Shown: one piece after another, positions 8,371 through 17,633 of the stretch | Layout of the letters: each line of letters starts with the position of its first letter | Numbering within the stretch: position 1 is the first letter of the stretch | From: a bacterium | Lineage (GTDB): Bacteria > Vulcanimicrobiota > Vulcanimicrobiia > Vulcanimicrobiales > Vulcanimicrobiaceae | DNA length: 64,000 nucleotides | Direction of reading: 5' to 3' | NCBI GenBank assembly: GCA_021805775.1 | Contig: JAJZED010000002.1 | Location: forward strand, 24,390-88,389 | Made by a program: the position numbers and the translations under genes | Notes under the pieces: model-generated | Told to the model about the DNA's origin: nothing | Seen by the model: the letters and a program-made list of their open reading frames with translations, nothing else | The model's database searches: none

Positions 8371-9760
8371 CGACTGCGCTCGCGCCGATTTTCTCGGCGC
8401 ACTCCTCGGCGGGATAGGTCCAAATCTCGGCGAGCGTCGGATGGAGGTGCGGAATTTTCGCAAATTGCTCGGCCGTTGCATCGAAGTGCATCGCTACGAT
8501 GACTTCGTGAATCAATTCCGACGCCTCGGGGCCGATGCACGCAGCTCCCAGAATGCGACCGTCGGTCGGGTCGGCGAGCATTTTCACGAATCCGTCGGTC
8601 TTCCCGAGGCACATCGACTTACCGTGCTCGGCGAAAGCGTACCGTCCCGCGACATACGGCGTCCCCGCTCGCTGCAGTTCCTTCTCCGAGGCTCCGGCAA
8701 CCGCGATCTGCGGTTCGGTGAAAATGGTGTGAGAGCGCTGCAGCCGATAATCGGCGCGTTCGTCGCCACCGGAGAACGCGTTACGCGCGGCGATCTCTCC
8801 TTGGTAGATCGCCACGTGCACCAACAGAAACTCGCCGGTGACGTCGCCGACGGCGAATATTCGCGGATTGCTGGTGCGCATTGCGGCGTCGACCTCGATG
8901 CCGGTAACGGCATGCGCCGAGACCCCGGCGCGTTCGAGTTCGAGCCCGGCGATATTCGGGACCCGACCGAGGCAATAAAAAATTTCCTCGGCATCGACGT
9001 CGAGGGCGATCCCGTCGCGCTCTAAGCGCACGATCTTCCGGCCGCGTTCCTTACGTACCGACTGCATCCGCGAGCGTACGTGGACGGCGATACCTTCGTT
9101 CCGAAATGCTTCGGTAAGCGTCTCGCCGATATCGGTATCGGCGCCCGAAAGCAGGTGCTCGCCGCGTATCACCACCTGCGTTCGCGCGCCCATGCGCGAG
9201 AGAAACTGTCCGAGTTCGCAGCCCACGTAACCGCCGCCGAGAACGATCGCCGACTCCGGCACGCGTTCCATATCCAGCAGCGCGTCGCTATCCAGAAAGC
9301 CCGTTTCGGCCAGGCCGGGAAGCGCCGGCGGCGCGACGTTACTGCCGGTTGCAATAACGAAGGCGTCCGCCTCGAGCAGTTCCTCCCCGACGGCGAGTTC
9401 GCGTTCGTTGACGAAGCGAGCCAGGCCGCGATGCAGCGGGAAACGCTCGATACCGTCGATACGATCCGCCGCAAATTCGCCGACGAGCGCTCTTTTACGT
9501 GCCGCAATATACGGCATGTCGATGCGTGGTTCTCCGGTGGTGATGCCGAGCGCAACGGCGGTGCGGATCGCCTGAACGCGATCGCTGCTGGCAAGGAAGG
9601 CTTTGCTCGGCATGCACCCACGAAGAATGCAGAGGCCGCCGAGCGGACCACGGTCGACGATACCGACCCGAGCGCCGAGATCGCGCGCCGTGCGCGCCGC
9701 AGCGTACCCGCCGCTTCCCGCGCCGATAACGACGAGATCGTAATGCGTCCGGCGGCTCAT
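8357..9760 (-). CDS. FAD-dependent pyridine nucleotide-disulfide oxidoreductase (class I)
   Basis: The protein has 467 residues. The FAD-binding loop GAGSGG is at 13-18, the redox-active pair is in GGLCILRGCMPSK (Cys44, Cys49), a second nucleotide loop is in VLGGGYVGCELGQF, and ATG-type FAD contacts are at FAVGDVTG. The interface catalytic motif HLHPTLAEIW is near the C-terminus, as in dihydrolipoamide dehydrogenase and mercuric reductase. No partner dehydrogenase-complex gene and no mercury gene adjoin it, so the disulfide substrate is undefined. It starts with an ATGA overlap with the glpX stop. Confidence 0.88.
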   Translation of the reverse strand: MSRRTHYDLVVIGAGSGGYAAARTARDLGARVGIVDRGPLGGLCILRGCMPSKAFLASSDRVQAIRTAVALGITTGEPRIDMPYIAARKRALVGEFAADRIDGIERFPLHRGLARFVNERELAVGEELLEADAFVIATGSNVAPPALPGLAETGFLDSDALLDMERVPESAIVLGGGYVGCELGQFLSRMGARTQVVIRGEHLLSGADTDIGETLTEAFRNEGIAVHVRSRMQSVRKERGRKIVRLERDGIALDVDAEEIFYCLGRVPNIAGLELERAGVSAHAVTGIEVDAAMRTSNPRIFAVGDVTGEFLLVHVAIYQGEIAARNAFSGGDERADYRLQRSHTIFTEPQIAVAGASEKELQRAGTPYVAGRYAFAEHGKSMCLGKTDGFVKMLADPTDGRILGAACIGPEASELIHEVIVAMHFDATAEQFAKIPHLHPTLAEIWTYPAEECAEKIGASAVGAER

Positions 9761-10722
9761 CTCCTACTGCCGAGATGGTGGGTCGTCGAAACGAAACGAA
9801 CGGTTCCACCCGCCTGAACGAGAATCGATCGCGTGCGGGCACGATTTTCGTAGAAACGCACGCCGTGGACGAGGTCGCCGTCGGTAATCCCCGTCGCGCA
9901 GAACAGAACGTCGTCGCTCTTGACGAGATCGCCGATTTCGAGAATGCGGTCGAGGTCGCCGAAGCCCATCGCCTGCGCGCGCGCCGCCTCTTGCGGATTT
10001 CGCGGTTTCAATCGCCCCATGAAATTGCCGCCGAGGCATTTGATCGCCGCCGCAGCGAGCACGCCCTCCGGCGCACCACCGGTACCCATCGCGACGTGGA
10101 CGCCGGTTGTGTCGATCGCGGTTGCGATACACGCGTCGACATCGCCATCGGAGATAAGCTTGATGCGCGCCCCGGCCGATCGAACCTGTTCGATCAAGTC
10201 GCCGTGCCGCGGCCGATCGAGAATGACGACGCAGATGTCACCGATCGGTTTTTCGAGCGCACGGGCGACCGCCGTAAGATTCTCGAGAACCGAGGCGTCG
10301 ATATGCACGTACGGCGCCGCCTTCGGCCCGACGGCAAGCTTCTCCATGTATGAATCGGGAGCGTGCAAGAGCCCACCGCGCGGCGCGATCGCCATCACGG
10401 CGATCGAATTCGGCAAGCCGTTCGCCACGAGATTCGTCCCCTCGACCGGATCGACGGCAATGTCGACCGCGGGGCCGCCGCAGCCGACCTCTTCGCCGAT
10501 AAAAAGCATCGGGGCTTCGTCGCGCTCGCCCTCGCCGATAACGATCCGGCCGGCGATCTCCATCTCGCCTAGCGCTGCGCGCATTGCCTCGACCGCCGCG
10601 CCGTCGGCGATATCGCGTTCGCCGCGACCCATCCAGTGCGAAGCGGCGAGCGCCGCGCGCTCGGTGACGGTAACGAAATCAAGCGAGGGCTTCATACGCT
10701 CGTGCGTGGTAACATCGTTCAT
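9757..10722 (-). CDS. glpX: Class II fructose-1,6-bisphosphatase
   Basis: This 321-residue GlpX-type phosphatase of gluconeogenesis shows the metal and substrate motifs IGEGERDEAPML and DPVEGTNLVANG, then GAPEGVLAAAAIKCLGG and the FCATGITDGDLVHGV segment. It is first in a long minus-strand series reaching the subtilases and overlaps the next gene by four bases. Met at 10722 is taken as start; Met at 10695 (MKPSLDFVTV) is nearly as good. The 50-base gap to the divergent gene must hold promoters for both directions, but I see no convincing hexamers. Confidence 0.94.
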   Translation of the reverse strand: MNDVTTHERMKPSLDFVTVTERAALAASHWMGRGERDIADGAAVEAMRAALGEMEIAGRIVIGEGERDEAPMLFIGEEVGCGGPAVDIAVDPVEGTNLVANGLPNSIAVMAIAPRGGLLHAPDSYMEKLAVGPKAAPYVHIDASVLENLTAVARALEKPIGDICVVILDRPRHGDLIEQVRSAGARIKLISDGDVDACIATAIDTTGVHVAMGTGGAPEGVLAAAAIKCLGGNFMGRLKPRNPQEAARAQAMGFGDLDRILEIGDLVKSDDVLFCATGITDGDLVHGVRFYENRARTRSILVQAGGTVRFVSTTHHLGSRR

Positions 10723-10772
10723 CCGCCTCAGGCTACAAGGGAAGCGGTGCGAATCCTTTAACTTCCCCCGGC

Positions 10773-12287
10773 GTGTCCGAACGTCACGCCAACGCCATGT
10801 CGCCAGCCGGCTCTTCAGCCCATCGCACCCTCGAAGGAGGCATTCCTGCCTTCGTCGTGGTGGCGCTCGCGGGGCTTACCCTCGGCTTCTTCCTCTGGGA
10901 GAGTTGGGCCGCGCCGAGATTGGGCTCGTTTCTCGGTGAGATTGCCTTCATCGCGCTCCCGCTGCTCGGAGCGATCGCCGCGATCGTGCTCTGGCTTAAG
11001 TACGCGCGCTATTTTAGCGCTCGCGCCGGCGTCACATTTGCGAAGTCGCTCCGCCACGACGCCATCACCTGGGTACCGTTCCTCCTCTTATGGTTGACCT
11101 ACGTCGTGCCGCCGAACCTGGCGACCGGTTCGCGGATGCTCGTCCTTGCTACGATGCTCTTCGCGATCCTCAAAGTGCTCATCGCCGCGCGCTTCAATCA
11201 GACCGTGCGCGAAGTGTTGCTCGATTTTGTGGCTACCCGCGCCGCCATCATCGTCATCGCCGAGCTCGCCGCCGTCATCATCGGCCAGCGACCCGGGCAG
11301 CACGTCAGCGAGTCGTCGCAATTACTTCTTGCGGTGTGGGGACGATGGGATGCCGTCCATTACCTCAATATCGCAACGCGCGGCTATCAAGGGACCGAGA
11401 TGGCCTTCTTCCCGCTCTATCCGATGATGATCCGCGCGCTCGGCGTGCTCGTCGGCAATCATCTCGTCGCCGGGCTGCTCATCTCCAATGCCTGTTTTTT
11501 CTTCGCTCTGCTCTTTCTCTATAAATTGCTCGAGCGCGAATTCGACCGCACCGTTGCGCGGCGCGCTATTTTTTACGTCTCGATTTTTCCGTCGGCGATT
11601 TTCTTTTCCGCGGTCTATACCGAGTCGCTCTTCTTCATGCTCACCGTTGCGACGTTCTTCTATCTGCGTCGTCGCCGTTGGCTGATGGCCGGAGCGATCG
11701 GCTTCTTCGCCGCGATGACGCGCGTTGAAGGCATCCTGTTGGTCGTACCCTTTGCTCTGGAGTGGTATGCCGCCTATCGACCGCGTCTCATCGAGAACAT
11801 TCGCTCCCTTCTACCGGCAGCATTGATGGGCTGCGGGCTCGCACTCTACATGGCCTATCTCTGGGTCCTCACCGGCGATCCGCTCTTTTTCTCGCACGTC
11901 CAAGCGCACTGGAACCGGCACCTCGCACCCCCGTGGGTCAGCGTCGCAAACTCTATTTATGCCATCACGCACGCGCACTCCGGCGCGGCGGTCGCGAACC
12001 AAGCGCTCGAACTTAGCTTTACCGCACTCATGGTCGCCGTGTTGGTGTTCGGGTGGAAACGCCTGCGGCCGTCGTACATCGCCTATCTGGGGCTCTCCAT
12101 CCTTATTCCGATGTCTACGTCGAGCCTCATGAGCATGCCGCGTTTCGCACTCGTACTCTTTCCGCTCTTCGCCATCCTCGCTCTCTGGGGCGAGCGCCCC
12201 TGGGTCAACAATCTTATCCTCGCATTCTCGCTCCCGCTCTTAGGGCTTTTCACCGTTCTCTTTGCCGATTGGTATTGGGTTGCATAG
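10773..12287 (+). CDS. PIG-V-like polytopic mannosyltransferase (GT-C fold)
   Basis: A 504-residue membrane protein with about ten to twelve hydrophobic segments. The loop motif WDAVHYLNIATRGYQG at about 192 and the following FFPLYPMMIRAL are hallmarks of the PIG-V/GT76-related family, which transfers mannose from a polyprenyl-phosphate donor on the outer face of the membrane. FFYVSIFPSAIFFSAVYTES-like helices continue the family pattern. A GtrA protein and a second GT-C enzyme follow with overlapping ends, suggesting a glycolipid or glycoprotein modification unit. The start is GTG at 10773, or ATG at 10797. Confidence 0.82.
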   Translation: MSERHANAMSPAGSSAHRTLEGGIPAFVVVALAGLTLGFFLWESWAAPRLGSFLGEIAFIALPLLGAIAAIVLWLKYARYFSARAGVTFAKSLRHDAITWVPFLLLWLTYVVPPNLATGSRMLVLATMLFAILKVLIAARFNQTVREVLLDFVATRAAIIVIAELAAVIIGQRPGQHVSESSQLLLAVWGRWDAVHYLNIATRGYQGTEMAFFPLYPMMIRALGVLVGNHLVAGLLISNACFFFALLFLYKLLEREFDRTVARRAIFYVSIFPSAIFFSAVYTESLFFMLTVATFFYLRRRRWLMAGAIGFFAAMTRVEGILLVVPFALEWYAAYRPRLIENIRSLLPAALMGCGLALYMAYLWVLTGDPLFFSHVQAHWNRHLAPPWVSVANSIYAITHAHSGAAVANQALELSFTALMVAVLVFGWKRLRPSYIAYLGLSILIPMSTSSLMSMPRFALVLFPLFAILALWGERPWVNNLILAFSLPLLGLFTVLFADWYWVA

Positions 12288-12711
12288 TATCGTTCACAAT
12301 GTCGCAAAGCGCCGCGGCGTCCGCCAATTTACGAAATTTGCGATCGTCGGGCTCTCCGGTACGATCCTCAATTTTATCCTCTTTACCGTTCTCCAGCGGC
12401 TCGTGCCCAATCACGACCAAGCCCTGCAGTACGCGATAATTTATTCAATTGCGTTCATGGCGGGCGGCGTCTCGAATTACTATCTCAACCGACGCTGGAC
12501 GTTCCGTTCCGATGCAAACGCCGTGCGCGAAGGCGTACAGTTTCTCACGGTCTCCGCGCTCGCACTGCTCGTCGGGCTCGCCGTCGCTCCGCTCACGAAG
12601 CCGTTCTTCGGCAATCACTACGGGCACCGTACCTGGTTGGTCGGAACGATTGCAGGAATCTTCGTGAACTTCTTCGTTAACAAATATTGGACGTTTCGGC
12701 ACGCCCGGTGA
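12262..12711 (+). CDS. GtrA-family membrane protein
   Basis: A small four-helix membrane protein with the family signature: RQFTKFAIVGLSGTILNF at the start, NYYLNRRWTF in the middle and NFFVNKYWTFRHAR at the end. GtrA proteins are thought to flip or handle undecaprenyl-phosphate-linked sugars for downstream transferases. No ATG is available. The frame opens with TTG at 12262, but TTG at 12280, overlapping the previous stop codon, gives a more typical length of 143 residues. It lies between two GT-C glycosyltransferases and ends in a GTGA overlap with the next gene. Confidence 0.88.
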   Translation: MPIGIGLHSIVHNVAKRRGVRQFTKFAIVGLSGTILNFILFTVLQRLVPNHDQALQYAIIYSIAFMAGGVSNYYLNRRWTFRSDANAVREGVQFLTVSALALLVGLAVAPLTKPFFGNHYGHRTWLVGTIAGIFVNFFVNKYWTFRHAR

Positions 12712-14303
12712 AATCGTTTCGTTTTTTGCTGCTCGCGATCTGCGTGTTCGGCGCAGTTTTACGGCTGCACGGCATTCATAACCCCATCCTCGATCATCCA
12801 AATTGGCGCCAAGGAGACACCGCGAATATCGCGCGGAATTTCTATCGTCTCAACGGAAACATTCTTTATCCGCAGACCAACTACGACGGGCCGCCGCCCC
12901 ACTATGTCGAGCTGGAACTGCAGATCGTCCCCTATCTCGCGGCGGCGCTCTATCACGTGTTCGGGATACACCCGATCTTCGGGCGCCTGCTCTCCCTGGC
13001 ATTTAGCGTTGCAACGATTGCGGTGCTGGGGCTTTTCGGGCGATGGCTCTTCGACGATGCGCTCGGCGGGCTCGTGGCCGCGCTCGCCTTTGCAATTTTT
13101 CCCGGCAGCATTTACTACGGGCGCACGTTCACTCCCGATGCGGCGATGGTCTTCTTCTTAACTGCGGCGCTCTATGCTACATCGCGACTGCTGCTTGAAG
13201 ATCTCGCCGTCGAACCACGCCGGCTCGCACGCGCGGCCGGCCTCTGCACGATGGCCTTGCTCGCAAAACCGGTCGCACTCGCCGGGCTCTTCGCCGCGGT
13301 CGGCCCGCTCGTCGAGCGCTTGCGCGCAAAACATCCGATCCGCCCGACCGCGCTCATCGTTTTGGGCTTCGTCCCGCTCGCGATCCTTGAAATGTACGAT
13401 CATGCCGTGCGCGCACACGCACAATGGCTCTGGGCGAGCGGCATACTTTCGAAACACGTCATTCCGCATCTCATCGCTTCGTTCACCTCGATTCACGCCT
13501 TCGCATGGCAAGTCAAACACGCGCTCTACGGCTTGAATCTCTTCCGCATAACCATGCTCGGAAGCATGGGAACGTTGGTGGCGTTTCTCTCCCTCTTCGC
13601 TCTGCCGCGCGTGAAAACGCGCTCGCCGCTGCTTCTTCCGCTCTGGTTTCTCGGAGGAGCCTTTTATACGTACGCGGTGATCGCAGTCGAACGGGTCGAC
13701 TACTACCTCTTCTTGCTGCTACCGCCTTGCGCGCTGGCAATCGGCGGCGCTGCCGTGTGGGCGCGCGAACGCCTCGGCGGCGATCGTCGCACGAGGGCCG
13801 TGCTCGCCGTCGGCGGAACGATTCTCGGAGCGGCAGTGCTCGTCGGCGGTTTAACGGCTATTGCGCCCTACTATCGCTATAGCAAGGCCGCATATCGGAA
13901 CGCCGTCGCCCTCGATCGCGCATTGCCGCGCAACGCCTTACCCGTTCTCGCCCACTACGGTCCCGATATTTTTTATTACATGGACCGTTTCGGCTGGGAA
14001 GAGGACCCTTATCTTTGGACCCCGTTCGATGAAGAGAGCGCGATCGCCAAAGGGTCTCGCTATTTCATCTCGATCGAAGACGCACGCTTCCGCAAGAACC
14101 TCGAACTCTGCGCTTGGATGTCGCGTTTTCCGCTCGTTCGCTTTCCCGGGGTGAGCTGGCCGGTCTACCACACCTCGTTGCGAGCGATGCTTCCGGGGGC
14201 GCGGCGACGTTGGCGCGCGTTCCGGCGCGCCGAGCGCGCGGGAGAGGGGCGCGCATTCCTCACCGCGCACGGCCTCTGTCTCCTTCGATCAGGGAAGGGG
14301 TAG
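12708..14303 (+). CDS. ArnT/PMT-like integral membrane glycosyltransferase (GT39/83-type)
   Basis: The protein has 531 residues from a GTG that overlaps the gtrA stop (GTGA). It has about eleven hydrophobic helices. The first periplasmic loop contains HPNWRQGDTANIARNFY; the QGDTA acidic motif, with a later YYGRTFTPDAAMVFF, is typical of polyprenyl-phosphate-sugar transferases such as ArnT. A soluble C-terminal part follows residue ~400. It presumably transfers the sugar that the GtrA neighbour presents, but the acceptor is unknown. The 3' end overlaps the convergent lipoprotein gene by 15 bases. Confidence 0.83.
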   Translation: MKSFRFLLLAICVFGAVLRLHGIHNPILDHPNWRQGDTANIARNFYRLNGNILYPQTNYDGPPPHYVELELQIVPYLAAALYHVFGIHPIFGRLLSLAFSVATIAVLGLFGRWLFDDALGGLVAALAFAIFPGSIYYGRTFTPDAAMVFFLTAALYATSRLLLEDLAVEPRRLARAAGLCTMALLAKPVALAGLFAAVGPLVERLRAKHPIRPTALIVLGFVPLAILEMYDHAVRAHAQWLWASGILSKHVIPHLIASFTSIHAFAWQVKHALYGLNLFRITMLGSMGTLVAFLSLFALPRVKTRSPLLLPLWFLGGAFYTYAVIAVERVDYYLFLLLPPCALAIGGAAVWARERLGGDRRTRAVLAVGGTILGAAVLVGGLTAIAPYYRYSKAAYRNAVALDRALPRNALPVLAHYGPDIFYYMDRFGWEEDPYLWTPFDEESAIAKGSRYFISIEDARFRKNLELCAWMSRFPLVRFPGVSWPVYHTSLRAMLPGARRRWRAFRRAERAGEGRAFLTAHGLCLLRSGKG

Positions 14304-14960
14304 CAGCGAGGCTCCGCCGAGGTTCGAGGAACTCGAAGCGGCCGCATTAGGAACGCCGGAACTCACCAATTGTCGATAGGCGATCAAGCGATTGGTATTG
14401 CGCGCGACGTCGAGCTCTAATTCGTACGAAGCTTTAATTGCCGAGGTAAGGTCGGCGGTATCGTAGGTATAGGAAAAACGATGAAGGTTGCGCACGATCG
14501 CCCGGTTCGCGATATCCAACTGCGCGTAGGCTTCCAGAATGCGGCGCGCGGCGCTGCGGTAGGTTGGATAGTTCGAACTCACGATGCTCTGCTTGAGGTT
14601 TGCGCTCTCGATCTCGGCCCGCAACGCCTGCAAGCGAAGATCTTTCGGCGCGATATGCTCGGCCTGCCGAATCGTCCCTAACGCCCCTTGAAGGTCGCCG
14701 AGCGTATATTGTTTGTGCGCGAGGTCGGCGGCGGCGGCGACGTAGCCGGCACGCACCGCTGCGTCGTGCGGGTCGATTTTTAAGGCGAGACGATAAGAGA
14801 GTTCGGCGCCGCGAACGTCGCCGCGTACCAGCGCGAGACGCCCCTGGTGAACGCGCGTTTGGGCGATCCAGGAAGCGACGGAATGCGCGCAACCGCTCAG
14901 CGCGAGCACCGATGTTACGAGCGCGAGCGAGCGAATGCTAGAAGTGAACGTGGACGGCAA
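14289..14960 (-). CDS. TPR-containing lipoprotein
   Basis: The lipobox is LALSGC (Cys24). Residues about 35-120 hold two or three tetratricopeptide-like helical hairpins (GDVRGAELSYRLALKIDP, GDLQGALGTIRQAEHIAP). The rest is helical, possibly coiled. Because no ATG fits, the start is TTG at 14960, overlapping the amj stop by 23 bases. TPR lipoproteins often scaffold envelope complexes. Its position after a lipid II flippase suggests an envelope role, but this is inference. Confidence 0.72.
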   Translation of the reverse strand: MPSTFTSSIRSLALVTSVLALSGCAHSVASWIAQTRVHQGRLALVRGDVRGAELSYRLALKIDPHDAAVRAGYVAAAADLAHKQYTLGDLQGALGTIRQAEHIAPKDLRLQALRAEIESANLKQSIVSSNYPTYRSAARRILEAYAQLDIANRAIVRNLHRFSYTYDTADLTSAIKASYELELDVARNTNRLIAYRQLVSSGVPNAAASSSSNLGGASLLPLP

Positions 14961-15822
14961 GGCGGGCTACCTCCTCGATCAAAAGCGCTGCAGGCACGAA
15001 GAGCAACTGCGAAAGTATCGTACCGAGAATCGCGGTAAGCGACAAGTAGAAGACCATCGAGCGCACCTCCTCGATGCTCCGCTTGCCGTGAATCGCTTGA
15101 TCGGTAATCATCGACGACGTGGGGTCGACGAAGAGCGTGAAGGCGATCGTGCCGATGCCGTTGACGACCCCCGAGAGGCTGATCGCCGTGCGGGAGACCG
15201 CCGGGTCGAGTACCGATGCAAGGAACGCGCCTTGCACCCCGATGGCATAGACGGCCATGACCAGAATATTAAAAATCAGCATGCGGCGCGGCAATTGTCG
15301 CCATTTAAAAGCCCGCAGTTGCGCGAGGGTCGGGAGATGCTCGGCGCGCAAAACTTCGAAGAAGATGCGTGGGCTCAACAGCCTGGCGACGGCATGCGGC
15401 ACCGAGCCGCGCGCTTCGAACGAGGCGACTCCGCGACGGAAGAGATAAGCGAACATCGGTAAAAACAACGCGAAGACGATCATGCCGAAGGTTCCGGCGA
15501 GAACGATCAGGCGGAGTTGCAATTCGAAGGTATGCTGCCAAGTCGCAAGCGTCGCCGGATCGTTATGATAGTGCACGACTGCGTGCCCGGCAGTATCGGA
15601 GAGCGGTCCGATAAAAAACGCCGAGAAAAGATTTGCCAACCGCCCGGTGGTCACGAAGAGATTGAAGAGCGAGATCGAGGTCGCGATGCGCTTCGTCTGC
15701 ACGCCGGCGAGACGAGCGGCATAGGCGCCGATGGTGACGCCCTGCACGATGAAGGTAATAACCATCGCGCCCCAGAGCTTCCCCGAAAAAAGATGGGGAA
15801 CCAGCAACATGCTATGCGCCAT
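14938..15822 (-). CDS. amj: Lipid II flippase of the Amj family (DUF2837)
   Basis: A 294-residue protein with about seven or eight hydrophobic segments. The order of conserved pieces fits Amj (B. subtilis YdaH), the alternate lipid II flippase to MurJ: AARLAGVQTKRIATSISLFN, then VTTGRLANLFSAFFIGPL near the N-terminus, and TLFVDPTSSMITDQAI then VFYLSLTAILGTILSQLL near the C-terminus. It would move lipid II from the cytoplasmic to the outer leaflet for peptidoglycan synthesis. It overlaps the M16 gene upstream by 11 bases. The family is named from memory of its conserved blocks, so a profile search is needed. Confidence 0.72.
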   Translation of the reverse strand: MAHSMLLVPHLFSGKLWGAMVITFIVQGVTIGAYAARLAGVQTKRIATSISLFNLFVTTGRLANLFSAFFIGPLSDTAGHAVVHYHNDPATLATWQHTFELQLRLIVLAGTFGMIVFALFLPMFAYLFRRGVASFEARGSVPHAVARLLSPRIFFEVLRAEHLPTLAQLRAFKWRQLPRRMLIFNILVMAVYAIGVQGAFLASVLDPAVSRTAISLSGVVNGIGTIAFTLFVDPTSSMITDQAIHGKRSIEEVRSMVFYLSLTAILGTILSQLLFVPAALLIEEVARLAVHVHF

Positions 15823-17068
15823 GCGCTCCCCACCCGATCTCGGCGGCAGCGGTCGGCCCCACGAACGCCAGCGCTCGTCGCTGCGGGGTAAATGCCAGCC
15901 GTGCGATTTCGAGCACTCGCTCCGTGCTCACCGCATCGATGCCGGCCTCGATCTCTTCTTGCGGGATCTCGCGGCCATGCACGAGCTCCTGGCGACCGAG
16001 ACGCATCATGCGGCTCGACGTACTCTCTAGGCCGAGCATCATGCTGCCCTTCAGGTGTTCTTTGGCCTGGCGCAACTCTTCATCTCCAACCGGATCGCTT
16101 GCAAGCCGATCGACTTCATCGAGGATCGTGTCGATGCAGGGTTGGGCGTTCTTGAGCGAGGTTCCGGCGTAGACGGCGAGGCTACCGGCTTCGCGATACG
16201 TGCTTCCGTATGCGGTAATCGTATACACGAGCCCGCGTTTTTCGCGCACTTCCTGAAAGAGCCGGCTCGACATGCCTCCGCCGAGAATCGTCTGCGCTAC
16301 CGAGAGCGCGTAACGCCGATCGTCCCGCGCACTGACGCATGCTCCGCCAAGGACGAGATGCACCTGTTCGATATCCTTACTCCGCCGCACGAGCGAGGTC
16401 TTAACGGCCGGCGCGGTTGCGGCCGGGAGCGTCGCGACGCCGCTCTGCCGCCCGAGTGCCGCGCGCGTTAATGCGACGATCTCGTCATGATCGACGTTTC
16501 CGGCGGCGCAGAGAACCACGGCATTCGGTGCGTAATGCGAGGCCAAGTGCGCGCGCAGGTCGCTCGATTCCAGAGCGGCAACGGTCTCGGGGAAACCGAT
16601 AGTGGGCGCACCGAGATCGGAGCCTTCCCAAAGTTGCTGCGAAAAAATCTCGTGCACGAGGTCGTCGGGAGCGTCTTCGTACATTTTGATTTCTTCGAGA
16701 ACGACGTTTCGCTCCTTGCGCAACTCCTCGGGATCGAAGAGCGAATTGGCGAGCATATCGGCGAGCACGTCGATCGCCAGCGGGACGTGCCGATCGATGA
16801 CCTTCGCGTAATAACAGGTCGTCTCTTTATCGGTGAACGCGTTGAGGTCGCCGCCGACGGAATCGAGGGCTTCGGCGATCTCGCGCGCGCTTCGGCGCTG
16901 CGTTCCTTTGAACAACATGTGCTCGACCATGTGCGAGATCCCACGAAGCTCCGGGCGCTCTGCACTGGAGCCGACGTCGACCCAGAGCCCGATACTCGCC
17001 GACCGCACCGAGGACATCTCTTCGGTTATGACGCGAATTCCATTCTCCAAAACGCTCTTCTTACGCAC
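15812..17068 (-). CDS. M16-family zinc peptidase (processing-peptidase-like)
   Basis: The protein has 418 residues. The inverted zinc site is HMVEHMLFKGT (HxxEH at about 46-50), with the downstream Glu in the VVLEEIKMYEDAPDD helix. A second, inactive M16 domain contains GGGMSSRLFQEVREKRGLVY, the substrate-binding Arg-Tyr signature. This is the PqqL/YmxG-like single-chain bacterial form, related to mitochondrial processing peptidase. The start is GTG at 17068, five bases after AAGGAG. It overlaps the secreted hypothetical gene upstream by eight bases. Confidence 0.92.
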   Translation of the reverse strand: MRKKSVLENGIRVITEEMSSVRSASIGLWVDVGSSAERPELRGISHMVEHMLFKGTQRRSAREIAEALDSVGGDLNAFTDKETTCYYAKVIDRHVPLAIDVLADMLANSLFDPEELRKERNVVLEEIKMYEDAPDDLVHEIFSQQLWEGSDLGAPTIGFPETVAALESSDLRAHLASHYAPNAVVLCAAGNVDHDEIVALTRAALGRQSGVATLPAATAPAVKTSLVRRSKDIEQVHLVLGGACVSARDDRRYALSVAQTILGGGMSSRLFQEVREKRGLVYTITAYGSTYREAGSLAVYAGTSLKNAQPCIDTILDEVDRLASDPVGDEELRQAKEHLKGSMMLGLESTSSRMMRLGRQELVHGREIPQEEIEAGIDAVSTERVLEIARLAFTPQRRALAFVGPTAAAEIGWGAHGA

Positions 17069-17633
17069 GCTCGCTCCTTCGCGCGAGCGCCCGTGCGATC
17101 CAACGCGGATCGGCGACCACGCCGATTCCCGATTGCAAGCGATGGGCGAGCGCCGCCGCGCTCTCGCCTCGCCGCACGCTTACCGTCAGCACGTCGCGCT
17201 CGGTCGGCATCGCTTTGTCACCGGAGACCACCGTACCCGGCGCAACCGGAATCGGCACCACGATCCAACAATCGACCTCACGGACCTGCGGCGAGATCGC
17301 GAACGAGGTTTCCACCGCATCGACGAGTTCGCGGTCGAGCGAGGCTTTGCCGACCGGGCCATGAAATTTCTCACCGGAAAATCGAAGCCCGACGTACGCC
17401 CGGTTCCGCAACCCCGAGGCGCGGATCTCGAGGAGTTGAACGGGCAACACGCGTGAAAAAAGCCGTTCGCCGATCGCCACGGCGAGCGCGCGCCGATTAC
17501 CGCGAGCGCGGGCCCCGGCATCGATCTGCGCGATCGACGGATGGAGCCGCTCTGCGGCGTGCGCGAGAATCGGCGTCGCGAGCGTGAATGCGACGGCGAG
17601 CGCCGCGCCGACGACCCTAATACGATGCAGCAA
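17061..17633 (-). CDS. Secreted protein of unknown function
   Basis: Not recognised. From TTG at 17633 the product has 190 residues and begins with a clear signal peptide, IRVVGAALAVAFTLATPILAHA. The mature part alternates strands and helices; the segments ALAVAIGERLFSRVLPVQLL and VETSFAISPQVREVDCWIVV hint at a small alpha/beta domain of the GerM type, but this is weak. It has a single Cys. A longer ATG form from 17690 would overlap proS by 74 bases and push the signal peptide inward, so TTG is preferred. Its place between proS and an M16 protease suggests co-transcription only. Confidence 0.6.
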   Translation of the reverse strand: MLHRIRVVGAALAVAFTLATPILAHAAERLHPSIAQIDAGARARGNRRALAVAIGERLFSRVLPVQLLEIRASGLRNRAYVGLRFSGEKFHGPVGKASLDRELVDAVETSFAISPQVREVDCWIVVPIPVAPGTVVSGDKAMPTERDVLTVSVRRGESAAALAHRLQSGIGVVADPRWIARALARRSERA

